The translations under genes were made by a program, and so were the position numbers. Shown here in pieces: positions 8,413-14,450 of a DNA stretch of 17,066 bases. Position 1 is the stretch's first letter; each line of letters opens with the position of its first letter. The notes below the pieces were generated by a model, which worked only from the letters and a program-made list of their open reading frames with translations, ran no database searches and was not told the origin of the DNA. The stretch spans positions 11,180 through 28,245 of the forward strand of contig AWOE01000007.1 of NCBI GenBank assembly GCA_000494145.1, read 5' to 3'. The stretch is from Candidatus Calditenuaceae archaeon JGI OTU-1 (GTDB lineage Archaea > Thermoproteota > Nitrososphaeria_A > Caldarchaeales > Calditenuaceae).

Positions 8413-8775
8413 TCACCGGCCCTCTGCCCTCCTCGCTGCCCTCCCCACGAGGATCCCTCCGACGAGGCCGATCAGGAAGGTGGCGGAGCCGTTGAAGCGG
8501 TGGAGGGTCTCGACGGCGTCCTCGACGTGGAACAGCAGCATCGTCAGTCCGAGGGCTCCCTGCAAGCCCGTCAGTACCGAGAGCAAAGCTCCGAGGGCGA
8601 GCGCTGGCCTGAATTTCCGGCCTATGTAGGCGTATGCCACGGAGGCGACGAAGGCGATGGCACCCAGAGCGACGTGCAGCGGCAGCAGTGCCAAGGCCAT
8701 GCGCATCTCGCCGATCGCGACGTTCACCAGCAGGACAACCGCCAGGACCGCACCGATGACCGTCCTCGGGTTCAT
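8413..8775 (-). CDS. Small four-helix integral membrane protein, unknown function
   Basis: This 120-residue protein is almost entirely hydrophobic. Four likely membrane helices lie at about 6-23, 27-51, 57-82 and 97-113. Histidines sit within or next to the helices (H34, H83, H92), and the pair flanking the third loop could bind metal or haem, although no family motif is recognised. The start is the ATG at 8775, whose ATGA overlaps the stop of the upstream MoaD-like gene, a typical coupling junction. GGTGGGTGG immediately upstream serves as ribosome binding site. A longer reading of this frame, starting near 9126, would run antiparallel to nothing useful and through the upstream gene in another frame, so I reject it. 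It probably belongs to the operon ending in pus10. Confidence 0.75.
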   Translation of the reverse strand: MNPRTVIGAVLAVVLLVNVAIGEMRMALALLPLHVALGAIAFVASVAYAYIGRKFRPALALGALLSVLTGLQGALGLTMLLFHVEDAVETLHRFNGSATFLIGLVGGILVGRAARRAEGR

Positions 8776-9053
8776 GCCCACCCACCGCTCACCGCAGGGA
8801 GTATGAGGACCTCGTCGCCGTCCCTGAGCTGCCTGTCCTCGTCCCAGCTGACGAGCGTGTCGTTGACGTAGAGGTTGACGAAACGGCGTAGCCTCATCTC
8901 CTCGTCGAGGAGCCTGTTCCTCAGTTCGGCGCCGAACCGCTCCGCCAGCTTCATCACCAGCTCCCTCACGTTCTCCGCCTCGACCTCCACCTCCCTCTGC
9001 CCTCCCATGTGAACCGCCAAGGGGGCTGTCACAACTACCTTGACCCTCGCCAT
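8772..9053 (-). CDS. MoaD/ThiS-type beta-grasp protein with GGWA tail
   Basis: This 93-residue ubiquitin-fold protein resembles MoaD, ThiS and archaeal SAMP proteins. These carry activated sulfur on a C-terminal Gly-Gly or are conjugated to other proteins. Family traits are the opening strand (MARVKVVVTAPLAVHMGG), the central helix VRELVMKLAERFG, the VNLYVND strand, and the close RDGDEVLILPAVSGG. Codons at 8772-8786 show that the diglycine (90-91) is followed by Trp92-Ala93 before the stop. A trimming step may therefore be needed before activation. No E1-like (MoeB/UbaA) or JAMM protease gene is in the window. It is the first gene of the minus-strand operon and overlaps the membrane-protein gene by 4 nt. 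The ATG start at 9053 has no strong ribosome binding site and may be near-leaderless. Confidence 0.85.
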   Translation of the reverse strand: MARVKVVVTAPLAVHMGGQREVEVEAENVRELVMKLAERFGAELRNRLLDEEMRLRRFVNLYVNDTLVSWDEDRQLRDGDEVLILPAVSGGWA

Positions 9054-9079
9054 TCTGACCGAGTCCGCAAACTCCTGGA

Positions 9080-9088
9080 GAAAAACCT
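9080..9088 (-). promoter_or_regulatory. Promoter of the MoaD-like/GTPase/pus10 operon
   Basis: On the minus strand GGTTTTTCT lies about 30 nt before the ATG of the MoaD-like gene, at TATA-box spacing for a very short leader. It shares a 112-nt divergent region with the ribosomal protein cluster. It is T-rich in otherwise GC-rich sequence but not a strong consensus. Confidence 0.4.
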
Positions 9089-9126
9089 GACAGCCGAACC
9101 GAGGGGCCGCTCCTCCGCAGGATCAT

Positions 9127-9160
9127 CCTTTAGAATACGCTGGGTCCGGATGGGTGGGAT
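9127..9160 (+). promoter_or_regulatory. uL3 cluster promoter and ribosome binding site
   Basis: A TATA-like CTTTAGAATAC lies at about 9128-9138, roughly 33 nt before the uL3 ATG. GGTGGGAT at 9153-9160 is the ribosome binding site, 5 nt from the start. Confidence 0.5.
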
Positions 9161-9165
9161 AGCGG

Positions 9166-10179
9166 ATGGGTCACAGGAAGTGGTCGGCTCCGAGAAGGGG
9201 ATCGCTGGCCTACGCGCCGAGGAGGAGGGCCAAGACGCTGCTGCCGACGGTGAAGTACTGGCCGAGCTGGAGCGATGAGCCGAAGCTCCTCGGTTTCATG
9301 GGATACAAGGCGGGCTCGGTCACGATCAGGTACATCGACGACGTCCCCGGCTCCCTGACCCACGGCACGGAGGTCGCGGCGCAGGGCACGGTCGTCTCCA
9401 CGCCGCCCAACTACCTCGTCGGAATCGCGGTCCTCGTCCCCGACGACTACGGAGAGCCGAAGGAGGTGGGGAGGGTCTTCGCCAAGGAGCTTCCGAAGGA
9501 CCTCGTGGAGAGGGTGAGGGGCATCAGGCCTGGCGCAGGGGACTTGGCGACGCTGGAGCGCCAACTCGGCAGGGCGTCCGAGGTGAGGGCAATAGTGGCC
9601 TCGATACCGGCCGAGGCGGGGCTCTCGCAGAAGAAGCCCTTCCTGCTCGAGGTGGGCGTCTCGGGATCGCCTGAGGGCGCCTTCGAATTCCTCAAGGAGC
9701 GCCTAGGCACCCAGATAACGGTCGAACAGGTCTTCAAACCGGGGACCTTCGTCGACGTGGTGGGCGTGACAAAGGGCCACGGGTTCACCGGCGTCGTAGC
9801 CAGACACGGCGTCAAGGTACTTCCGAGGAAGCAGAGGAAGACGAGGAGGGCGGTCGGTGCGATAGGCGGCAGGAAGCCGGCATACGTAACGAGGTTCGTG
9901 CCGAGGGCAGGGCAGTACGGCTTCCACAAGCGGACCGAGTTCAACAAGAGGTTGATGCTTGTGCTGAACGACGGCTCGCCCCTCACGCCTCCCGGAGGGT
10001 TCCCGCACTTCACGGTCATCAGGTCGCCAGCCGTCGTCCTCCTCGGATCCGTGATGGGGCCTCCGAAGAGACCGGTGATATTGAGGGAGCCGGCGAAGCC
10101 TCCCTCCTACCAGCTGGGCGCTCCGAAGATACTGGCCGTCCACTACTCCGATCACGTGCTGGAGGTGCCTGCGACGTGA
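9166..10179 (+). CDS. rpl3: Large ribosomal subunit protein uL3
   Basis: This is an archaeal/eukaryotic-type L3, a globular protein with an extension toward the peptidyl transferase centre and an early assembly factor of 50S. The N-terminus MGHRKWSAPRRGSLAYAPR is diagnostic of the archaeal form. The VTKGHGFTGVVARHGVK segment and the following basic stretch through FHKRTEFNKR are the conserved core. The length of 337 residues is usual. The ATG at 9166 has a GGTGGGAT ribosome binding site. It opens the uL3-uL4-uL23-uL2 cluster, and its TGA overlaps the GTG start of uL4. Confidence 0.97.
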   Translation: MGHRKWSAPRRGSLAYAPRRRAKTLLPTVKYWPSWSDEPKLLGFMGYKAGSVTIRYIDDVPGSLTHGTEVAAQGTVVSTPPNYLVGIAVLVPDDYGEPKEVGRVFAKELPKDLVERVRGIRPGAGDLATLERQLGRASEVRAIVASIPAEAGLSQKKPFLLEVGVSGSPEGAFEFLKERLGTQITVEQVFKPGTFVDVVGVTKGHGFTGVVARHGVKVLPRKQRKTRRAVGAIGGRKPAYVTRFVPRAGQYGFHKRTEFNKRLMLVLNDGSPLTPPGGFPHFTVIRSPAVVLLGSVMGPPKRPVILREPAKPPSYQLGAPKILAVHYSDHVLEVPAT

Positions 10180-11003
10180 CGGTCGTCAACAGGGCGCTGG
10201 TGAGGAGCGCCGAGAGGACCGTCAGCGTGCCGGTCTACTCGCTGAGCGGCGAGAAGGCGGGAGAGGTCCAGCTTCCCTGGTTCTTCTCGGCCGACCTGAG
10301 GGAGGACCTGGTGAGGAGGGCGTTCGTCCACATCTCGACCCACACGCTCCAGCCGAAGGGAGCTTGGAAGGGATCTGCCGCCAAGTACTCGGTCAGGTCC
10401 CTCGGAGTCGGCCTGGGGATCGCGAGGATAGCGCGGATCATGGCTTCCGGTACCGGCAAGTCGAGGGCCGGAGGCTGGGTGCCGTCGGCGGTGGGAGGCA
10501 GGCCGACCCATCCACCGGTGCCCGAGAAGGTGATACACAAGCGGCTGAACGAGGAGGAGAGGAAGGCAGCAACGGTCGCGGCGCTCGCCTTCACCGCCTC
10601 CCCCGAGCACGTCAGGAAGAGGGGCCACAGGATCCCCGACGGCCTCAGCACGCCGATCGTCGTCGAGGACCGATTGGAATCCGTCAGGAGGACGAAGGAT
10701 GTGGTCGCGTTCCTCAGGGCGATAGGACTCGGCGAGGAGCTCGAGAGGACTTCTGAAACCGGCATAAGGGCAGGAAAGGGCAAGAGGAGGGGTAGGCGTT
10801 ACAAGCAGAGGAAGGGGCCGCTGCTGGTGGTGGCCAAGGACGAGGGGATCTCCGAGGCCGCCTCGAACGTCCCCGGGATAGACGTGGTGCTGGCGAAGGA
10901 CCTCAGCGTCCTCCACCTCGCACCAGGAGGTCACCCGGGCCGTCTCACGGTCTTCACCGTCTCGGCCCTCAAGGAGCTCGAGCGGAGGTTCGGAGCGGCA
11001 TGA
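10176..11003 (+). CDS. rpl4: Large ribosomal subunit protein uL4
   Basis: This is archaeal-type L4, whose loop lines the polypeptide exit tunnel. Identifying stretches are FSADLREDLVRRAF near the N-terminus, the tunnel loop with GVGLGIARIAR and GGRPTHPP, and EERKAATVAALAFTA. The C-terminal half (KGPLLVVAKDEGISEAASNVPG) has the expected alpha/beta layout. At 275 residues it is standard. The start is GTG at 10176 inside GTGA, overlapping the uL3 stop, and the stop overlaps the uL23 ATG in the same manner. Translation of the three genes is therefore probably coupled. Confidence 0.97.
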   Translation: MTVVNRALVRSAERTVSVPVYSLSGEKAGEVQLPWFFSADLREDLVRRAFVHISTHTLQPKGAWKGSAAKYSVRSLGVGLGIARIARIMASGTGKSRAGGWVPSAVGGRPTHPPVPEKVIHKRLNEEERKAATVAALAFTASPEHVRKRGHRIPDGLSTPIVVEDRLESVRRTKDVVAFLRAIGLGEELERTSETGIRAGKGKRRGRRYKQRKGPLLVVAKDEGISEAASNVPGIDVVLAKDLSVLHLAPGGHPGRLTVFTVSALKELERRFGAA

Positions 11004-11263
11004 ACCCCGACGAGGTCATCATAGCGGTCGTCAGGACGCAGAAGGCCGTCTCCCTGATCGAGAGGGAGAACAAGCTGACCTTCGTCGTGAGGCTCGAGGC
11101 GACGAAGGACGATGTCAAGAGGGCGGTCGAGAAGCTGTACGGCGTCAAGGTCGAGAAGGTCAACACGGTGATCACGCCGCGCGGCGAGAAGAAGGCCTAC
11201 GTCAAGCTGAAGCCCGAATACAGGGCGACCGAGCTGGCGATCAAGCTGGGAGTCATCGTGTGA
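11000..11263 (+). CDS. rpl23: Large ribosomal subunit protein uL23
   Basis: This is archaeal L23 of 87 residues, located at the exit of the ribosomal tunnel where SRP and nascent-chain factors dock. The RTQKAVSLIERENKLTFVV strand-helix opening and KLYGVKVEKVNTVITPRGEKK are characteristic. The ATG at 11000 lies in an ATGA overlap with the uL4 stop. Confidence 0.96.
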   Translation: MNPDEVIIAVVRTQKAVSLIERENKLTFVVRLEATKDDVKRAVEKLYGVKVEKVNTVITPRGEKKAYVKLKPEYRATELAIKLGVIV

Positions 11264-11264
11264 A

Positions 11265-11299
11265 CGTTTTTGAAAAGGGCCCTGGTACGACTGGGGGAT
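11265..11299 (+). promoter_or_regulatory. Internal promoter/terminator region and ribosome binding site before uL2
   Basis: In the 41-nt uL23-uL2 gap, CGTTTTTGAAAA (11265-11276) lies about 35 nt before the uL2 ATG. It could be a TATA box for uL2 or, as a T5 run straight after the uL23 stop, a weak terminator. GGGGGAT at 11293-11299 is the uL2 ribosome binding site. Confidence 0.4.
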
Positions 11300-11304
11300 A
11301 GAAG

Positions 11305-12027
11305 ATGCCCAAGAGGACGATGGCTCAGAGGATCGGGCACGGATCGCCGGTGTACAGGGCCAGCATCCAGAGGAGGTTCGTCCTCGGCTACCCTAGCCAC
11401 CTCTTCTCCAGCCAGACGGTGAAGGGTAGGGTCGTCGAGCTCCACCACGACCCTGGCCGGGGCTACCCGGTCGCCGAGGTGAAGGTTGACGGGACGACCT
11501 TCTACGTTCCTGCGGTGATGGGCCTCTACGTAGGCCAGGTCATCGAGGCAGGTCCCAACGCCTCGCCCTCCGTCGGGAACATCGTCCCCCTCGAATCGGT
11601 GCCCGAGGGCACATCGGTCTCCTGCATCGAGCTGAGGCCCGGCGACGGTGGCAAGCTCGTCAGGGGCTCCGGGACGTTCGCGGAGGTCGTCTCCCACGTC
11701 GGCGACCGGACCATCATCAGGCTACCGTCTAGGAAGCTTAAGGAGGTCGACAGCAGGTGCTTCGCGATAGTGGGGGTCGTCGCAGGCCTCGGGAGGACCG
11801 ACAAGCCCTTCCTCAAGGCCGGGAAGAAGTTCCACTGGATGAAATCCAAGCACAGGCTCGGCCGCTACCCGAGGGTTAGGGGAGTGGCGATGCAGCCGGT
11901 GAAGCACCCGTTCGGAGGAGGTGCAGGAGGCAAGCTCAGCAGGCCCGAGCCGGTGAAGAGGACGGCGCCTCCTGGCCAGAAGATCGGTCTTATCGCCGCC
12001 CGGCGGACTGGAAGGAAGAAGAGGTGA
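11305..12027 (+). CDS. rpl2: Large ribosomal subunit protein uL2
   Basis: This is archaeal L2 of 240 residues, required for subunit association and for building the peptidyl transferase centre. The RIGHGSPVYRAS opening, YPSHLFSSQTV, the SH3-like KGRVVELHHDPGRG, and the C-terminal AARRTGRKKR are typical. The conserved histidine of the C-terminal loop is kept at H201. However, the loop reads MQPVKHPFGGG (196-206), where most L2 proteins have an Asn and an Asp or similar residue (MNPVDHP). The gene is last in the visible cluster, and the usual next gene for S19 is missing. Confidence 0.97.
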   Translation: MPKRTMAQRIGHGSPVYRASIQRRFVLGYPSHLFSSQTVKGRVVELHHDPGRGYPVAEVKVDGTTFYVPAVMGLYVGQVIEAGPNASPSVGNIVPLESVPEGTSVSCIELRPGDGGKLVRGSGTFAEVVSHVGDRTIIRLPSRKLKEVDSRCFAIVGVVAGLGRTDKPFLKAGKKFHWMKSKHRLGRYPRVRGVAMQPVKHPFGGGAGGKLSRPEPVKRTAPPGQKIGLIAARRTGRKKR

Positions 12028-12055
12028 TCGCAGAGGGACGACCTTTCGGGGCCCT

Positions 12056-13384
12056 TCAGGTGCCGAGCCTCCAGTCTGAGACGTAGCGGGCCTGCTCCTC
12101 GGTCATCCTGTCGATCTCTATCCCCATCGTCCTGAGCTTGGTCATGGCCACCTCCCTGTCTATCTCCGCGGGGACGTCGTGCACTTTGACCTCGAGCCGT
12201 CCTCTGTTCTTCACGACGTGCTCGACGGAGAGGGCCTGGAGCGAGAAGCTCAGGTCCATCACCTCCGAAGGGTGCCCCTCCGCTGCGACGAGGTTCACCA
12301 GCCTCCCCTCGGCCAGCAGGTAGAGGTTGCGACCGTCGCGGGTCCTGTAGCGCTTCACGTGCTGGCTCACCTCCTCGACCTCTACCGACAGATCCCGGAG
12401 ATCTTTCAGCGATATCTCGACGTCGTAGTGACCGGCGTTCGCCAGCACCGCTCCGTCTTTCATCACCTCCATGTGCTCCCGCCTGATGACGTTGATGTTG
12501 CCGGTGGCGGTGATGAAGACGTCACCGACCCTCGCGGCCTCGAGAGAGCTGCAGACGCGGTAGCCGTTCATCGCAGCGTTCAGCGCCCTCACCGGATCGA
12601 CCTCGACCACGATCACCTCGGCACCCATCCCTCTGGCCCGAGCGGCTATCCCCGAGCCTACGCGGCCGTATCCGAAGACGACGACCCTCTTCCCCGCCAG
12701 CAGGATGCCTGTGGCCCTGAGGATCGCGTCGATCGTCGACTGCCCGGTCCCTATCGGGTTGTCGAAGAGCGACTTCGTCGGTGAGTCGTTGACCGCGATC
12801 ACCGGGTAGAGGAGCCTCCCCTCCCTCTCGAGGGCTTTGAGCCTGATGACGCCCGTTGTCGTCTCCTCGGTCCCTCCAGCGATCCCTTCCACCTCCACCC
12901 CTTCTGCTCCGAGACCCCTCCTCACCCAGTTGAGCTCCGGCGAGGGGATGCCGTGTGCGAGCTTGTGGACGGTCACCGTCAGGTCGGCGCCGTCGTCGAC
13001 GGTTACCTCCGGCCCGATCGCCAGGGCCCTCCCTATAGCCTCGTAGTACTCCTCCTCACTCATCCCCCTGAAGGCGTAGACCCGGATGTAGTCCTCGACT
13101 AGGGCGGCCGCCACCTCGTCCTGCGTGCTGAGCGGGTTCGACGCGCAGAGGGCCACCTCGGCACCGCCCTCCCTGAGGGTCCTGACGAGCGCGGCGGTCT
13201 CCTTCGTTACGTGGAGGCACGCCGATATCCTCACGCCCTCCAAAGGCCTCTCCCTCCTGAACCTCTCCCTTATCCTCATCAGGACCGGCATCCTGGCCTC
13301 GGCCCACGCAATCCTCCTGTATCCCTCAGACGAGAGCGCCGGATCCCTAATCCAGCGATCCATCCGCTTCTCCAAGACCTTCAC
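12056..13384 (-). CDS. ahcY: Adenosylhomocysteinase
   Basis: This is the NAD-bound enzyme of methyl-cycle recycling: S-adenosylhomocysteine + H2O gives adenosine and homocysteine (some archaea use S-inosylhomocysteine instead). With numbering from the GTG start, the substrate motifs are NPLSTQDEV (83-91), DDGADL (130-135), EETTTGV (173-179) and NDSPTKSLFDN (199-209, K204 and D208). The Rossmann glycines are GYGRVGSG (238-245), where W is more usual than R. At 442 residues it ends without the Lys-Tyr tail of bacterial and eukaryotic forms, as in other thermophile enzymes. GTG at 13384 lies 27 nt from a TATA box, suggesting a leaderless message. ATG at 13363, preceded by GGAG at 6 nt, is an equally reasonable start. 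Convergent with uL2, 28 nt apart. Confidence 0.94.
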   Translation of the reverse strand: MKVLEKRMDRWIRDPALSSEGYRRIAWAEARMPVLMRIRERFRRERPLEGVRISACLHVTKETAALVRTLREGGAEVALCASNPLSTQDEVAAALVEDYIRVYAFRGMSEEEYYEAIGRALAIGPEVTVDDGADLTVTVHKLAHGIPSPELNWVRRGLGAEGVEVEGIAGGTEETTTGVIRLKALEREGRLLYPVIAVNDSPTKSLFDNPIGTGQSTIDAILRATGILLAGKRVVVFGYGRVGSGIAARARGMGAEVIVVEVDPVRALNAAMNGYRVCSSLEAARVGDVFITATGNINVIRREHMEVMKDGAVLANAGHYDVEISLKDLRDLSVEVEEVSQHVKRYRTRDGRNLYLLAEGRLVNLVAAEGHPSEVMDLSFSLQALSVEHVVKNRGRLEVKVHDVPAEIDREVAMTKLRTMGIEIDRMTEEQARYVSDWRLGT

Positions 13385-13407
13385 CCAACCCCGTCATGGG
13401 CCCTTCT

Positions 13408-13415
13408 CATAAATC
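13408..13415. promoter_or_regulatory. TATA element for ahcY, possibly bidirectional
   Basis: CATAAATC on the plus strand reads GATTTATG on the minus strand. Its centre is 27 nt from the ahcY GTG, which fits leaderless transcription. On the plus strand it lies about 24 nt before an in-frame GTG at 13435 of the next gene, so it might serve both directions. Confidence 0.5.
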
Positions 13416-13510
13416 AGCACCGACACGAGAGGAGGTGCAGGTCAGCCCCAAGCTCTCAAGAGGTCGCTCCCGTCGGACGGACGAGGCCTTCAGCGTCGAG
13501 GAAGTGAGGG

Positions 13511-13518
13511 CTAAAATC
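13511..13518 (+). promoter_or_regulatory. TATA element for the downstream winged-helix protein
   Basis: CTAAAATC is centred about 29 nt before the ATG at 13543 and stands out from the GC-rich surroundings. It supports that ATG over the longer frame. Confidence 0.45.
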
Positions 13519-13542
13519 CTCCCCAAGGAAGGAATTCCGGAA

Positions 13543-13995
13543 ATGGACGAGGAGGTCACCATAACCCTCGAGCTGACCGTCGGGCAGCGGCTGAAGGTGA
13601 CGGTGACCGGCAGCAACCCGCAGAGCGTCGTCCGGGCAGCGAAGGAGGTGCTCGACACGATATACGTGGAGCTGGTACCGCCGCAGGAGCAGCAGCGACA
13701 GCAGGGCATTCCGCCGTCCGTGATCGAGAAGCTGCCAAAAATGAGCAACAAGGAGATCGTGCTGACCCTGCTCTACTTCGAGGGCGAGATGAGCAAGGAG
13801 ACGATCAACCAGCGGAGCAGGGAGCTGGGAAAGGAGGTCTCGAAGGAGTGGCTCGACAAGAAGCTCTACACCGAGATGGAGGGTCTGATCTCCTCGGTCG
13901 AGTCAGCCGAAGGGCCCAAGCTCTACCGCCTGACGGTGTACGGAAGGCAGAAGGCGGAGGAGGTCCTGAGGTCGCTAGGGATCGCGTTGCCCTGA
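13543..13995 (+). CDS. Conserved-looking small protein with probable C-terminal winged helix, unknown function
   Basis: No family is recognised. From the ATG at 13543 it has 150 residues. Residues 1-44 look like a beta-beta-alpha unit (VTITLELTVGQRLKVTVTG then a helix). Next is a Gln-rich linker (about 48-54). Residues 67-146 resemble a winged helix: KEIVLTLLYFEGEMSKETIN, a second helix pair ending in KKLYTEMEGL, a wing around KLYRLTVYG, and a last helix. This would suit a nucleic-acid-binding protein, but that is inference. The frame is open back to 13396, and GTG at 13435 next to GGAGG is another possible start. I favour 13543 because a TATA element sits 29 nt upstream and the longer N-terminus would overlap the ahcY promoter. 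Its 3' end overlaps the convergent next gene by 21 nt. Confidence 0.65.
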   Translation: MDEEVTITLELTVGQRLKVTVTGSNPQSVVRAAKEVLDTIYVELVPPQEQQRQQGIPPSVIEKLPKMSNKEIVLTLLYFEGEMSKETINQRSRELGKEVSKEWLDKKLYTEMEGLISSVESAEGPKLYRLTVYGRQKAEEVLRSLGIALP

Positions 13996-14406
13996 GAGGA
14001 CCGACCGGAGGCCCTCGAGGAAATAGGCGACCTCTGCCCTGAGGACCTTGTCGCCGTGGCCGGTCGAGTGCCAGGCTCCCAGCTGCTCGGCGACCGACCT
14101 GAGGAAGCCCTCCGGGTCCCTCAGAACGATCCTCATCACCTCTTCCGGCAGATCCTCAGGCCTCACCTCGGCCACCTGGGTCCTCATGAAGGGGCCGAAC
14201 TCGTCCCTGGAGACCCTGACGACGGTCGCCTTCCCTCCGCCGACGAGGTACCTCGTCCCTGCCACCGATACCACTTCGACCCCCCACTCGACGCCTGGCG
14301 GCGCTATCTCCGCGAGGCTCGACAACACCTCCCTGACCGAGTCGACGTCCCTCCTCCTGAGGAGCTCCGTGCAGGCCCTCAGGGCCCTCTCCGCCCTCTC
14401 CGGCAT
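13975..14406 (-). CDS. Hypothetical protein, 143 residues
   Basis: Not recognised. It is a soluble, charged protein. An N-terminal helix (about 3-17) and a second (22-33) are followed by strands WGVEVVSVAGTRYLVGGG and ATVVRVSRDEF, then C-terminal helices (about 87-108 and 120-137). A GAWHSTGHGDK turn (110-120) brings two histidines together and may be a binding site. Codon use matches the neighbours. The ATG at 14406 has AGAGG 4 nt upstream and a TATA-like GGTTTTATCC about 30 nt away. It lies 44 nt downstream of the Thr-rich surface-protein gene on the same strand, so co-transcription is possible but not required. Confidence 0.6.
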   Translation of the reverse strand: MPERAERALRACTELLRRRDVDSVREVLSSLAEIAPPGVEWGVEVVSVAGTRYLVGGGKATVVRVSRDEFGPFMRTQVAEVRPEDLPEEVMRIVLRDPEGFLRSVAEQLGAWHSTGHGDKVLRAEVAYFLEGLRSVLSGQRDP

Positions 14407-14434
14407 GATGCCTCTCTTTCAGCGTGGAACGCCT

Positions 14435-14444
14435 GGATAAAACC
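14435..14444 (-). promoter_or_regulatory. TATA element or T-tract between surface-protein gene and the 143-residue gene
   Basis: On the minus strand GGTTTTATCC lies about 30 nt before the ATG at 14406, and about 7 nt after the stop of the upstream gene. It may act as a promoter for the downstream gene, a weak terminator for the upstream one, or both. Confidence 0.4.
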
Positions 14445-14450
14445 TGACCA

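Noticed and set aside
6656..8629. 657-residue plus-strand frame opposite the GTPase and pus10
   Set aside because: The opposite strand has clear GTPase and Pus10 motifs; this frame has none and reads as the usual shadow composition.
8776..9126. N-terminal extension of the membrane-protein frame to 237 residues
   Set aside because: The extension lies over the MoaD-like gene in another frame, is Gly/Arg-rich, and the ATGA junction at 8775 gives a coupled start.
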